Of a stretch of DNA of 41,253 nucleotides, positions 15,753-24,200 are shown in pieces (within the stretch, counting starts at the first letter, position 1; the number at the start of each line of letters is the position of its first letter). The stretch spans positions 1 to 41,253 of IMG/VR virus record IMGVR_UViG_3300020193_000046; one strand, 5' to 3'. The notes beneath the pieces were generated by a model. The model was not told the origin of the DNA and ran no database searches. It saw only the letters and a program-made list of their open reading frames with translations. Source of the DNA: a virus. Position numbers and translations under genes: made by a program.

Positions 15753-15768
15753 GCGATCATGTGGTCGC
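15753..15768 (+). promoter_or_regulatory. palindromic operator-like site, copy B
   Basis: GCGATCATGTGGTCGC, arms GCGATCA/TGGTCGC with one mismatch, lies 15 bases before the ribonucleotide reductase start in a 52-base gap. It is related to sites at 6577, 21244 and 37668. Confidence 0.5.
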
Positions 15769-15783
15769 GGCGTGGGGTGTGTG

Positions 15784-18384
15784 ATGCTACACGGTCGGAA
15801 TTTCCCGGAGTCATCCCCCCTCGATCCCTCTACCCCTCGCCTCGCCGCCCCCTCCCTGACCAGCCTCGGCCGCCTCATCTTCCTCGACCGCTACGCGATG
15901 AAGGACCAGGATCGCAGTCACCTTCGGGTGGGGCAGGAAGTGGTGGTGTGCCCGGACATCGAGCGGGGTCAGCGCGAGGTGGCGATGCTGCGCCAAGTAG
16001 ACTATCAGGCGCGCGTCGCGGTGGTCGCCATGGACGACCTCTCCTTGGTTCAGGCCCCCTTCGATCAGATCGACTGCCCCGTCGAGGACTTCGATGGTGC
16101 CCTCCGCCGGATGGCGCGGGCGGTGGCTCAGGCCGAGAAGCCAGACCTTCGGGAGAAGTGGGAACGGGAGTTCCTTGCGCTCCTCCGCACGCTCGGCTTT
16201 GTTCCCGCCGGGCGCGTGTGGGCGGGCGCGGGCGTGGAAGAGAAGCTGACCGCGTTCAACTGCAACGTGATCCCTGCCCCCAAGGATTCTCGGTCGGGGA
16301 TCGTCTGCACCCTCGATCGGATGACCGAACTGATGTCGCGCGGTGGCGGAGTGGGCATCCCCCTGATGTCGCTGCGCCCTCGTTACAACATCGTGCGTGG
16401 GGTCAACGGGAGGTCGTCAGGGTCGGTGTCGTGGGGGGAACTCTATAGCTTTACGACGGGGAAGATCGAGCAAGGCGGCTCCCGAAGGGGAGCCTTGATG
16501 CTGATCCAGTACGCCTGGCACCCCGACGTGATCGAGTTCATCCACGCCAAGCGAGACCCGACCAGGATCAAGAACGCCAACGTGTCGGTGGGCATCACCG
16601 ACGCTTTCATGGATGCGGTGGCGCGCGACATTGATTGGGATCTGGTCTTCCCGGACACCTCCCACCCCAGCTACGACTCGGAGTGGGATGGTGACCTTGG
16701 GGCGTGGAAGGAGAAGGGTCGTCCGGTGGTGGTCCACAAGACCGTGCGCGCCCGGTTCCTCTGGAACCAGATCGTCGAGAGCGCCCACGCCGCCGCCGAG
16801 CCAGGGCTGTTCTTCGTTGATCGGGTGAACAAGGAGTCGAACTCCTGGTACTACGCCAGAGGGCGTATTTATTCGACAAACCCGTGTGGTGAACAACCGC
16901 TTCCTCCGTGGGCCGTGTGCAACCTCGGCCACCTCAACCTCCCTCGCTTCCTGGACGGGGACGGAATGGAGGCGCAACCCGCTTTGCTCAACAAAGCAAG
17001 GCTGCGTCAGGCGGTGCGATCCTCTGTTCGCTTCCTAGACGACGTGCTGGATGTGGCGTTCACTCCGTACCCTGAGATGGACGACCAGCGATTCAAGGAG
17101 CGGCGGATTGGCCTCGGGACGATGGGCCTCGCCGAGATGCTCACTCGCGTCCACATACGCTACGGCAACAACCCGGAGTGCCTGCGTTTCCTTGACGATC
17201 TCTACGGAACGATCTGCGAGGAGGCGTACCTCGCGTCCGCAGAACTCGCCGTCGAGAAGGGCTCCTTTCCCTGGTTCGACGCTGACAAGCTCCTCCAGAG
17301 CGGCTTCGCCCAGAAGCTCCCCGAACACGTTCGCCAGGCCATCCGCTCGAAGGGCCTCCGCAACGTCACCCTCATCACGCAGGCACCTACCGGGACCGTC
17401 GGAACTTTGATGGGCACCTCCACCGGCATCGAGCCGTGGGTGTGGTGGGAGTGGGATCGGAAGGGTCGCCTCGGAACCCATCGGGAGCGCGCGAGCGTGT
17501 ACGAGGAGTACCTGGAGCGCCACCCGGCCTTGGCTGCGATCCGCGCCGACCTGTCCCCCGAGCAGCGCGCCAAGTCCGCTTCCGGCCTCCCTCCGTGGTT
17601 CGTTACCACCGCCGACCTCTCGCCCGGAGATCATGCCTATACCCAGGCCGCGATCCAGCGGTGGACGGACAGCAGTATCAGCAAGACCTCCAACCTCCCC
17701 GCCGACTACACCCCCGCCGAGGTCGGCGACTTCTACCGCCTCCTCTACGACCTCGGCTGCAAGGGAGGCACCGTCTACCGCGACCAGAGCCGCGCCGAAC
17801 AGGTGCTCAACCTCCCCCTCTCCGCCCCCGAGCCCGCGAAGCCCCACCCGATCCTCCGGCCCGTCCCCGCCGACCCCTACGATGGCAAGGCCCAGTCGGT
17901 CGATACCCCCCTCGGGAAGGCTAGCGTCAAGCTGTTCCTCCACCCCGAGGACGGGGAACCGTTCGAGGTGTGGGTGGACGTGAGCCGGTCGGGTTCCTCG
18001 GTGGCCGCCGACAAGGAGGCGCTGGCCCGGCTCTCCTCCCTGGTCCTCCGCCTCGACTCCCCCGTGCCCGCCCGCGAACGGGTCAGCCTTCTCATCGACC
18101 AACTGGCTGGCATCAAGGGGGACGACTCCGCCGGGTTCGGCCCCGAGCGCGTCCTCTCCCTGCCGGATGGGGTCGCCAAGGCGCTCCGAAAGCTCCTGGC
18201 AGCCCTTCCCTCTCCCCAGGAAGTCCGTGCCCCCGTAGAGCCGTCCCCGCCCGCCCAGGCGCATCCTGGGACGAATGGGACACAGGCCCGCCAGTGGGCC
18301 GACCTGTGCCCGAGTTGTCACGGGGCCACCCTGCTCCGGGTGGAGGGGTGCGAGAAGTGCCCTTGTGGGTACTCCCGCTGTTGA
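15784..18384 (+). CDS. nrdJ: class II (adenosylcobalamin-dependent) ribonucleoside reductase
   Basis: Reduces ribonucleotides to deoxyribonucleotides using a B12-derived radical, without a NrdB partner. Numbered from ATG 15784 (866 residues): redox cysteines Cys160 ('FNCNVIPAP') and Cys379 ('AVCNLGHLNL'); radical-site motif 'NPCGEQPL' with Asn366, Cys368 and Glu370; phosphate-binding type 'APTGTVGTLMGTSTGIEPW'; and a C-terminal cysteine cluster ('CPSCHG' to 'CEKCPCGYSRC') that in NrdJ re-reduces the active site. All expected catalytic residues are present, so the enzyme looks active. The N-terminal 'FVPAGRVWAGAG' is also typical. GTG 15772 in frame is an alternative start. The gene is inserted between tail tube and tail chaperone genes, with a palindrome upstream; codon use looks like its neighbours. 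No intein seen. Confidence 0.94.
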   Translation: MLHGRNFPESSPLDPSTPRLAAPSLTSLGRLIFLDRYAMKDQDRSHLRVGQEVVVCPDIERGQREVAMLRQVDYQARVAVVAMDDLSLVQAPFDQIDCPVEDFDGALRRMARAVAQAEKPDLREKWEREFLALLRTLGFVPAGRVWAGAGVEEKLTAFNCNVIPAPKDSRSGIVCTLDRMTELMSRGGGVGIPLMSLRPRYNIVRGVNGRSSGSVSWGELYSFTTGKIEQGGSRRGALMLIQYAWHPDVIEFIHAKRDPTRIKNANVSVGITDAFMDAVARDIDWDLVFPDTSHPSYDSEWDGDLGAWKEKGRPVVVHKTVRARFLWNQIVESAHAAAEPGLFFVDRVNKESNSWYYARGRIYSTNPCGEQPLPPWAVCNLGHLNLPRFLDGDGMEAQPALLNKARLRQAVRSSVRFLDDVLDVAFTPYPEMDDQRFKERRIGLGTMGLAEMLTRVHIRYGNNPECLRFLDDLYGTICEEAYLASAELAVEKGSFPWFDADKLLQSGFAQKLPEHVRQAIRSKGLRNVTLITQAPTGTVGTLMGTSTGIEPWVWWEWDRKGRLGTHRERASVYEEYLERHPALAAIRADLSPEQRAKSASGLPPWFVTTADLSPGDHAYTQAAIQRWTDSSISKTSNLPADYTPAEVGDFYRLLYDLGCKGGTVYRDQSRAEQVLNLPLSAPEPAKPHPILRPVPADPYDGKAQSVDTPLGKASVKLFLHPEDGEPFEVWVDVSRSGSSVAADKEALARLSSLVLRLDSPVPARERVSLLIDQLAGIKGDDSAGFGPERVLSLPDGVAKALRKLLAALPSPQEVRAPVEPSPPAQAHPGTNGTQARQWADLCPSCHGATLLRVEGCEKCPCGYSRC

Positions 18385-18392
18385 TCTCCTCG

Positions 18393-18401
18393 TGGTAGGC
18401 T
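18393..18401 (+). promoter_or_regulatory. extended -10 element, leaderless layout (TGGTAGGCT)
   Basis: TG-G-TAGGCT ends 6 bases before ATG 18408, and no ribosome site is present between them. This spacing puts transcription start at or next to the start codon. Confidence 0.45.
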
Positions 18402-18407
18402 CTCTCC

Positions 18408-18614
18408 ATGTGGCAGCCCCTCGACGTGCAAGCCCTCCTCTATCGGCGTGACCAGCTTCGGGAGGCGACCTTCGCCGCCAATGTTGGTTCCTATGAGGTT
18501 CCCCTCGGAGCCGTCCTGCGACCCCCACCGTACCCATTTCCGGTGGGAGCCCAGGACGGCTACGAGATCCCCCAGGAGTACGTGAACTGCCTGATACCGT
18601 ACTCGACGCGCTGA
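18408..18614 (+). CDS. hypothetical 68-residue protein
   Basis: Small ORF between the reductase and the regulator gene. There is no Shine-Dalgarno sequence; a -10-like TAGGCT sits 6 bases upstream, implying leaderless expression if it is real. The sequence ('MWQPLDVQALLYRRDQLREATFAANVG', then Pro-rich 'LRPPPYPFPVGAQDGYEIPQ') has no recognised domain. Codon use is similar to neighbours (third positions mostly G/C), which favours coding. Function unknown. Confidence 0.5.
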   Translation: MWQPLDVQALLYRRDQLREATFAANVGSYEVPLGAVLRPPPYPFPVGAQDGYEIPQEYVNCLIPYSTR

Positions 18615-18621
18615 TCTCCTC

Positions 18622-18650
18622 TTGACCTTACTTACAATCTGAGGTAACGA
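18622..18650 (+). promoter_or_regulatory. promoter with dyad-symmetric spacer (TTGACC-N17-TAACGA), site 1
   Basis: TTGACC (18622-18627), 17-base spacer, TAACGA (18645-18650), then 6 bases to ATG 18657 (leaderless). The stretch TTACTTACAATCTGAGGTAA (18628-18647) has imperfect dyad symmetry and recurs at 37197 as GTACTTACAAAGTGAGGTAC. The outer base pair changes from T..A to G..C in a compensating way, as expected for a symmetric protein-binding site. Confidence 0.6.
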
Positions 18651-18656
18651 TCCTCC

Positions 18657-19235
18657 ATGCCCGAGGATCGCTCCGAGTCTCCGAAGGTCGAGGAGGTCGC
18701 GGCTCCCATCGATCCTGTCGTCGAGTGGGAGCGCAAGGTCCGTGAACGCTTCCGGTTCCGCTGTGGGAACTGCGGCGGGAGCGACCGCCTGAAGGTGCGT
18801 ATGGCGGTGCCAGAGGAGGCAGGGGGAAAGCTGGTCTCCTCGAACGGACTCCTGCTCTGCCGCCCGTGCGAGATGGCCGCCGAGACCCGTGGCCGCTCGG
18901 ACGAAGATCGACGGCCCATCAACTTCTGGGTCAGCCGGAGCCTCTACGACCGCCTTCAGAATGGGCTCCGCACTCGGGCGAAATTCCCCTCCATCGGGGC
19001 GCTGATCCGCTACCTGATGGGCAAGTACGTCGAGGACGAGAGCCGCTTCGACGACCTCCCCCAGTACATCGAGGAAGGCTCGGACGTGAAGGTGAACTGC
19101 TGGGTGGATCGAGGAACCTACGCCTCCTTCAAGGAACGCCTGGATGCCCGAGGCATGACCGTGACCGATGCGGTCAAGGCTCTGATCGTGTGCTTCGAGA
19201 CCCTTTCCGAACAGCGCGAGGAGGCCGCCGGATGA
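18657..19235 (+). CDS. DNA-binding regulator: zinc finger plus two ribbon-helix-helix repeats
   Basis: 192 residues. Residues 33-73 hold a CxxC...CxxC unit (Cys36, Cys39, Cys68, Cys71: 'RFRCGNCGG' to 'NGLLLCRPCEM') laid out like the zinc frame of HNH nucleases, but the catalytic His positions are absent, so a binding rather than cutting role is likely. Residues about 87-125 ('INFWVSRSLYDRLQNGL..FPSIGALIRYLMGKYV') and 144-182 ('VKVNCWVDRGTYASFKERLD..MTVTDAVKALIVCF') are two Arc/CopG-type ribbon-helix-helix units in tandem, which could act as a single-chain dimer. Transcription starts at or beside ATG 18657 from a promoter whose spacer is a dyad repeat, suggesting self-control. The stop overlaps the tail chaperone start. 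Confidence 0.68.
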   Translation: MPEDRSESPKVEEVAAPIDPVVEWERKVRERFRFRCGNCGGSDRLKVRMAVPEEAGGKLVSSNGLLLCRPCEMAAETRGRSDEDRRPINFWVSRSLYDRLQNGLRTRAKFPSIGALIRYLMGKYVEDESRFDDLPQYIEEGSDVKVNCWVDRGTYASFKERLDARGMTVTDAVKALIVCFETLSEQREEAAG

Positions 19236-20029
19236 GCACCACCGAACAGATGATCGTCGAGAACCAACTGCGGGAGCCGAAGTCCTCGAAGGGGGTCTAC
19301 GACCTTCCCTGTGGCTTCATTGACGAGGACGGGGTGCTCCACGGGGAGGTGGTGGTGCGGGAGATCACGGGCGCGGAGGAGGACATCCTCGCCGCTCCCA
19401 AGATGCCTGCGGTGAAGAAGATGAACGAACTCTTCGCCCGCTGCGTCGAGCGCCTGGGGACGATCTCCGACAAGGAGAAGATCGCTGCCGCCGTCCCGAG
19501 GCTCCTGGTCGGCGACCGCGTGTTCCTGATGTTCGCGCTCCGCCGCGCCTCCCTCGGCGACGACTACCCCTTCAAGGAGAAGTGCCCGGAGTGTGAGGTG
19601 GAGGGGCTGTTCAACGTCGATCTCTCCACCATGGCCGTTCGCCCGATGTCCGACTGCAAGAAGCGGATCCATGACCTCAAGCTCCCCTCGGGGAAGGCCG
19701 TTCGTTGGCACGCCCTCGACGGGGCGGGAGAGGCCAAGCTCCAGAACATCGCCCAGCGCGCCGACGCCCTCTCCCTCTCCGTGCTGGCTCGCCTCGACCT
19801 CCTCGACGGCAAGCCCCCCACCATGGAAGCCGTCAAGATCCTCTCCCTCAACGACCGGAACGCCCTTCGGGACGATTTCGAGGACAAGGAGGGCGGGGTG
19901 GACACGGAGACCGAGATGGCTTGCTCCTCCTGCGGGGCGGTCTTCATGCGGGACATCGACGTGGGGCAGAAGGGTTTTTTCTTCCCCTCGCGGACGCCGA
20001 AGAACTCGAAGAAGAGGTCTTCTTTCTGA
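19232..20029 (+). CDS. tail assembly chaperone / T4 gp26-like baseplate family protein
   Basis: 265 residues starting at an ATGA overlap with the regulator gene. The pattern 'VVVREITGAEEDILAAPKM', 'LLVGDRVFLMFALRRASLGDDYPF' and 'KCPECEVEGLFNVDLSTM' matches the T4 gp26-type baseplate family (T4_baseplate domain), which in many large phages sits just upstream of the tape measure as a tail assembly chaperone. Two CxxC pairs ('CPEC' and 'CSSC') suggest zinc binding. Near the 3' end the message contains T TTT TTC (19975-19981), a classic -1 slippery heptamer, leading into a coding extension to 20175. This short-plus-extended pair is the usual design of phage tail chaperones. Confidence 0.75.
   Translation: MSTTEQMIVENQLREPKSSKGVYDLPCGFIDEDGVLHGEVVVREITGAEEDILAAPKMPAVKKMNELFARCVERLGTISDKEKIAAAVPRLLVGDRVFLMFALRRASLGDDYPFKEKCPECEVEGLFNVDLSTMAVRPMSDCKKRIHDLKLPSGKAVRWHALDGAGEAKLQNIAQRADALSLSVLARLDLLDGKPPTMEAVKILSLNDRNALRDDFEDKEGGVDTETEMACSSCGAVFMRDIDVGQKGFFFPSRTPKNSKKRSSF
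19975..19981 (+). other. -1 programmed frameshift site (T TTT TTC)
   Basis: The heptamer lies in the correct zero-frame phase (GGT TTT TTC). Slipping back one base continues as 'LPLADAEELEEEVFFLMETLG..' to the stop at 20173-20175, giving a 314-residue fusion. A stem, AAGAAG-AGGT-CTTCTT (20009-20024), lies about 27 bases downstream, farther than the usual stimulator. Confidence 0.65.
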
Positions 20030-20175
20030 TGGAGACCCTCGGGCTCGCCTACGCCGACATCATGGCGATGCCCGCGACGCGCCGCGTCCGCCTGATCCAC
20101 AAGAAGCACGAACTCGAACAGCGCCGCGCCCAGAAGCAGCGGGAGGATCTAGCCAGAGCGCGAGCGCGCAGGTAG
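20029..20175 (+). CDS. frameshift extension of the tail assembly chaperone
   Basis: C-terminal part of the chaperone, 48 residues counted from the ATG at 20029 (overlapping the TGA stop), but most likely made as a -1 frameshift fusion with the upstream gene from 19975. The frame is open and acidic before the ATG ('ADAEELEEEVFFL'), then 'GLAYADIMAMPATRRVRLIHKKHELEQRRAQKQRE', an amphipathic, basic helix. In phage tail chaperones the extension recruits the tape measure protein. Reinitiation at the TGATG overlap could also give a separate small protein. Confidence 0.62.
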   Translation: METLGLAYADIMAMPATRRVRLIHKKHELEQRRAQKQREDLARARARR

Positions 20176-20178
20176 GAT
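20173..20178 (+). promoter_or_regulatory. -10-like TAGGAT, leaderless layout
   Basis: TAGGAT overlaps the stop of the chaperone extension and ends 6 bases before GTG 20185. There is no Shine-Dalgarno sequence and no clear -35. Confidence 0.35.
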
Positions 20179-20184
20179 CTCAGC

Positions 20185-21216
20185 GTGCGTGCAGAGATTC
20201 GACGGCTTTGGGCGCTGGTCGAGCGGAAATATCCGCCCGGAACGGTGCGTTCCTGGGCGATGGGGGATTTCGAGAAGCAGAAGGACGGCTCGTGGGTTCC
20301 GGTAGCGGCTCGGAAGACTACCGTTTCTTCCACGCCCCCGTCGAAACCCCCGCTGAAGAAGCGGCCAAGCGCACCACCCCCCAGTAACCCTGGCGAGACC
20401 CTTGTCCGGTCGATCAAGCGCCCTCCAGGCTGGAGGGCCTCCACGGACGAGCCCAACTTCAACCAGGAAACATGGCCTTCTTCCCACACCGCTGTCTCTC
20501 CGAAAGGCAGCTTGTATGTGGGAACGATCCACGCTGATCTCTCCCAGGACTCCCCGGAGATGGACTATGTGAAAGATGTTCTCGCTCCCCAAGCAGTCAA
20601 GGTGGCGCGCAAAGCGGTGCGCCAAGGGAAGAAGGTGGTGTTCTTTTCGGAGGGTCGGAAGACCGATCCTGGGGCCGCCTGGATGTTTAGCGAGCAGGAC
20701 GTTATTGGCCGGGCGCTGCACGACGCCTTCGGCGCACGAGTTGAACTCGACACCTGGGACGACTTCGCAACGGACGTGCTTGCACGCACGTCACCGATCT
20801 GGGAACGGTTGGCCCAGGTTGCCGGGGGGCGTGGCGAGGCCGAAGCCGCGATGACCGCCTTCATGGTCGGTCAGGGGGTGGCTCCAGACGACGAGGAACA
20901 TGCGGGGATCATCACGCCCCAAGCTCGGAAGATCCTCAAGAAGAAGTACGGATTGGATCTGGACCAGATCGGGAAGCAGGAGCCGGACAAGGACGGGAAC
21001 GATCCTATCGTTGCCCAACTCTATCGGATGAGCTTTCCTGGCGACTTCGGCGACCCTCACAACAGCATCTCCGCTGTGGGAGAGGTCTACAACGCGGCGC
21101 GGCAAGATCGCTTGCTTGCCAGGGTGAAAGAGGTGGAAGATGCGGGAGGTGTGGCGATCGTTTCCGCAGGCGCTTCCCATATCTACAGCCTGAAGCCTGC
21201 TGTGGAGAGGGGTTAG
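20185..21216 (+). CDS. TIKI/TraB-like putative metal-dependent hydrolase
   Basis: 343 residues from GTG 20185. The N-terminal 40 residues ('RRLWALVERKYPPGTVRSW..KDGSWVPVA') and a Pro-rich linker (about 45-80) precede a domain from about 105 to 343. That domain has the layout of the TIKI/TraB/GumN superfamily: a first GX2H ('VGTIHADLS', Gly113-His116), a Glu after a hydrophobic strand ('VVFFSEGRK', Glu156), an Arg-containing helix late in the domain ('NAARQDRLLARV') and a second GX2H at the end of the last strand ('IVSAGASHIYSL', Gly329-His332). Known members are metal-dependent proteases or related hydrolases. Finding one between tail chaperone and tape measure is unusual. The start site lacks a ribosome site and appears leaderless. 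Assignment is by motif. Confidence 0.55.
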   Translation: MRAEIRRLWALVERKYPPGTVRSWAMGDFEKQKDGSWVPVAARKTTVSSTPPSKPPLKKRPSAPPPSNPGETLVRSIKRPPGWRASTDEPNFNQETWPSSHTAVSPKGSLYVGTIHADLSQDSPEMDYVKDVLAPQAVKVARKAVRQGKKVVFFSEGRKTDPGAAWMFSEQDVIGRALHDAFGARVELDTWDDFATDVLARTSPIWERLAQVAGGRGEAEAAMTAFMVGQGVAPDDEEHAGIITPQARKILKKKYGLDLDQIGKQEPDKDGNDPIVAQLYRMSFPGDFGDPHNSISAVGEVYNAARQDRLLARVKEVEDAGGVAIVSAGASHIYSLKPAVERG

Positions 21217-21243
21217 CTAGCGATGTTCTTCTGGGCGCTCTGC

Positions 21244-21259
21244 GCGACCATGTGGTCGC
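21244..21259 (+). promoter_or_regulatory. palindromic operator-like site, copy C (best match)
   Basis: GCGACCATGTGGTCGC has perfect 7-base arms (GCGACCA/TGGTCGC) around TG. It lies in the 78-base gap before the tape measure gene; related sites are at 6577, 15753 and 37668. Confidence 0.55.
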
Positions 21260-21294
21260 TTCCCGGAAGGGGGTGGTCCCTATCGGGCTGAACT

Positions 21295-24200
21295 TTGTCG
21301 GCCTGGGTTAGCTTTACCTTCGGTGCCAAGGACGCGGGGCTTAACAAGCGTCTAAAGCACTATGGAGTGGGGTTTGGTAAGATCCACGCCGCCCTGGACG
21401 ATATGGGTGCGTCCGGCAAGAAGGGGGCGAGCGGGGTCAAGGACTTCACCTCGGCGCTTGACACCAAGCAGACGGAAGGGCTGAACGCTTCCCTGGAGAA
21501 GCTCCACGCCCTGCTCGAAGAACAGCTTCCCAACTCCTCCGCCAAGACCGGGAAGGCGATCAGGCAGCAAAGCTCCGTCTTTAACACCTACACGCGGGAC
21601 GCGGGGCGGGGCCTGAAGCTGATCGAGGGAGCGGTGAGCCGCCTGGGCAAGATCTTGTCCCAGGTGAAGCTCTCGAACTTCCTCTCCGTCTTTTCCCTCT
21701 CCCGGCTAGGGGACATCGCGCGCGGCGTCGAGAACCTCGCCACCGGGGGGCGGAACCTCACCACCGGCTACGAGGCCCAGCTTGTCCAGATGGACAAGTC
21801 CGCACGAGCGACCGCTGTCCAGTTCGGGATGACCGGGAAGGCGGTAGGGAAGTTTTCTGCCCAGGCCAGTTCGATGGCGATCGGTCTCAACATCGACGTG
21901 GGCAAGGCGTCGAGCGCGATCTACGTCTTCAACTCCAACATGGACGAACTGAAGGCGTTGGGCTTCAAGTCGGCCCAGTCCTTCGCCAAGTTCGGGGAGG
22001 TGTTGGGGGTAGATACCAACCAGTTTGGGTTCTTCGCCGCCGAGGTGAAGTCGGTTCTTGGGGACGACGCCTACGCGAAGAACGCGAAGAACCTTTTCGG
22101 GGCCTTTGGTCGGTTCGGACAGCAGTCGGGCGACGTGAAGGGGGCCTTCGACATGATGAAGGACGTGGTGCCGCAGTTGAAGGAGGCGGCGACTTCTTCC
22201 GGGCAGATCATGGACGGCGAAACGCTAGCCCGCTACGGCAAGGGCGTGGCGGTTGCCGCCGCAGGCTTCTTCGCGGTCTCCCACAACGCGGCGGAAGCCA
22301 AGTCGTTGGCCCTGAGCATGTCCAGCAACATGGTCAAGGCGCGGCAGAACATCGCCAACATGTTCGCGGGTACCGAGGGGGACCTGAGCGCGATGGCGAC
22401 CGAGCTTGGTGTGGCGACAGGCGACATCAACGCCTCGTTCAATCTTATCAAGAGCAACCCCGACGAGTTCGCCAAGGGGCTGTTCCAGATGGTTCAGGCT
22501 GCCAAGAAAAATGGGGTTCCGCTGGAGCAGCAGATGTCCTTCCTGGGAGCGCGGCTGGGGGCTGCGTTCGGCCCCGAGCAGGCTGCCCAGCTAATGCAGT
22601 TCTTCGAGAAGGGTGGGGAGAAGGCCCTCGACGCGATGGCGGACGCGCAGAGCGCGACGACCAGCCTCGCCAAGATGGGGGAGGAGGGCTACCGTACCGG
22701 CCGCACGCTGGCTGAGAGCTTCGAGCTTGCGGAGAATCGGTTCATCAAGACCTTCCGCGACGTGGGGCGAGCCGAGGCCCGGAAGTTCGTCAGTGAAACG
22801 GGGAAGGAGTTCGACAAGTTCGGGAAGAAGGCGAAGGAGATCGCCAGCGACGGCGGCCCGCTGGGTGCGATCGTCAAGAAGTTCTCGGAGATGCACCAGG
22901 TCGGTGCCCTGGCCCTTCTTCCCCAGAGCCTTCGTCCCATCGCTGCCGTGTTCGGGACCATGCTCAAGGAGGGGGCTCCCCTGATCGGGATGCTCGGTTC
23001 GCTCGGCTTCCGCCTCTCCATGCTCGGTCCCCTCCTCCCCATCGCCGCCTTCGGGGCCTTCGTGTGGGCGATGAAGTCGGCGGAGAACCAGGCGGTCGCC
23101 ACGGCCGAGGAAGCGGCCAATAGCGGGAAGTCGATGCGGGGGCTATCGCAGGGGGTCCGCGATCTCGAAAAGCAGCAGCAGAAGCTCGTGTACGGGACCG
23201 AGGCGTGGAACAACGTGCAGCGTCAGATCGACCAGAAGAACTACCTCCTCAAGATGGCGAAGGCGATGAAGGCGGCGGCGGGGGACGAGAAGAAGCTCGC
23301 CGCTCTACGGACTCAGGTCGCGGAGCACGAGCGGCAGCGTTCCATCGAGCAGGTGAAGCGCATCGCCAAGAGCGTGACCCAGAAGGTCGGAGCTTTCATG
23401 CAGGCCCTCCCCTCCATCGTTCGGGAGGGCGCGAAGATGTTCGTCGAGGTGTGGAAGGAGATCAAGGACCCGCTCCTCGACGCCCTGAAGGCCGCCTGGT
23501 CGTGGGTGAAGACGAAGGCCTGGCCCGCCATCAAGGACTTCCTGAAGGGCATGTGGGATGGCCTGATCCACGGAACCAAGGCAACCGGCACGAGCGCCTC
23601 CACCCAGCTTGGAGCCCGCATCGGCCAGGTTGTTCGGAACGCCCTCGTCTTCGCCTGGCGCTGGGCCAAGGACACCGCCTGGCCCGCCATCGTGGATTTC
23701 GTCAAGGGTGTCTGGGACGGGCTGTTCCGCCAGGCGAAGGCAGACGAGCCGAGCGCGTCGGCCCGCCTCGGAGCGAGCCTTGGTTCCGCCATCCGAGGGG
23801 CGTTCGACTACGCGGTGAAGTGGGTCAGGGACTACCTGAAGGGTTGGTGGGCGACGGTGACGGCGATCTGGACCGACTCGTCCAAGTCGTTTACCGAGAA
23901 GATCAAGGAGACCTTCAAGGCATCCGGCGGCGTCTTCGTCCTCCTTGCCGGGAGCCTCTTCCTGGTCATCCCTCTCCTCGGACGGCTCCTTACGCTGGGC
24001 GGTCTGCTCTCCGGCTCCTTTGGCCTCGTGCCCAATGTGTTCTGGCAACTGGGAAGCAGCTTGATGTTTGTTCTCAGACCCCTCGGTTCCCTGTTCAAGG
24101 GGTTCGGTCAACTGGCGGGACGTATCGGCGGGTTGGTCTTTGGCACGATCCCCAAGATCGGGTCGGTCTTCGCTTCCGTGTTCGCTGGGGTGGGTGTGCG

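Noticed and set aside
18690-18880. Active HNH homing endonuclease in the 18657 gene
   Set aside because: Zinc cysteines are present, but the catalytic His residues of the HNH motif are missing and the rest of the chain is ribbon-helix-helix.
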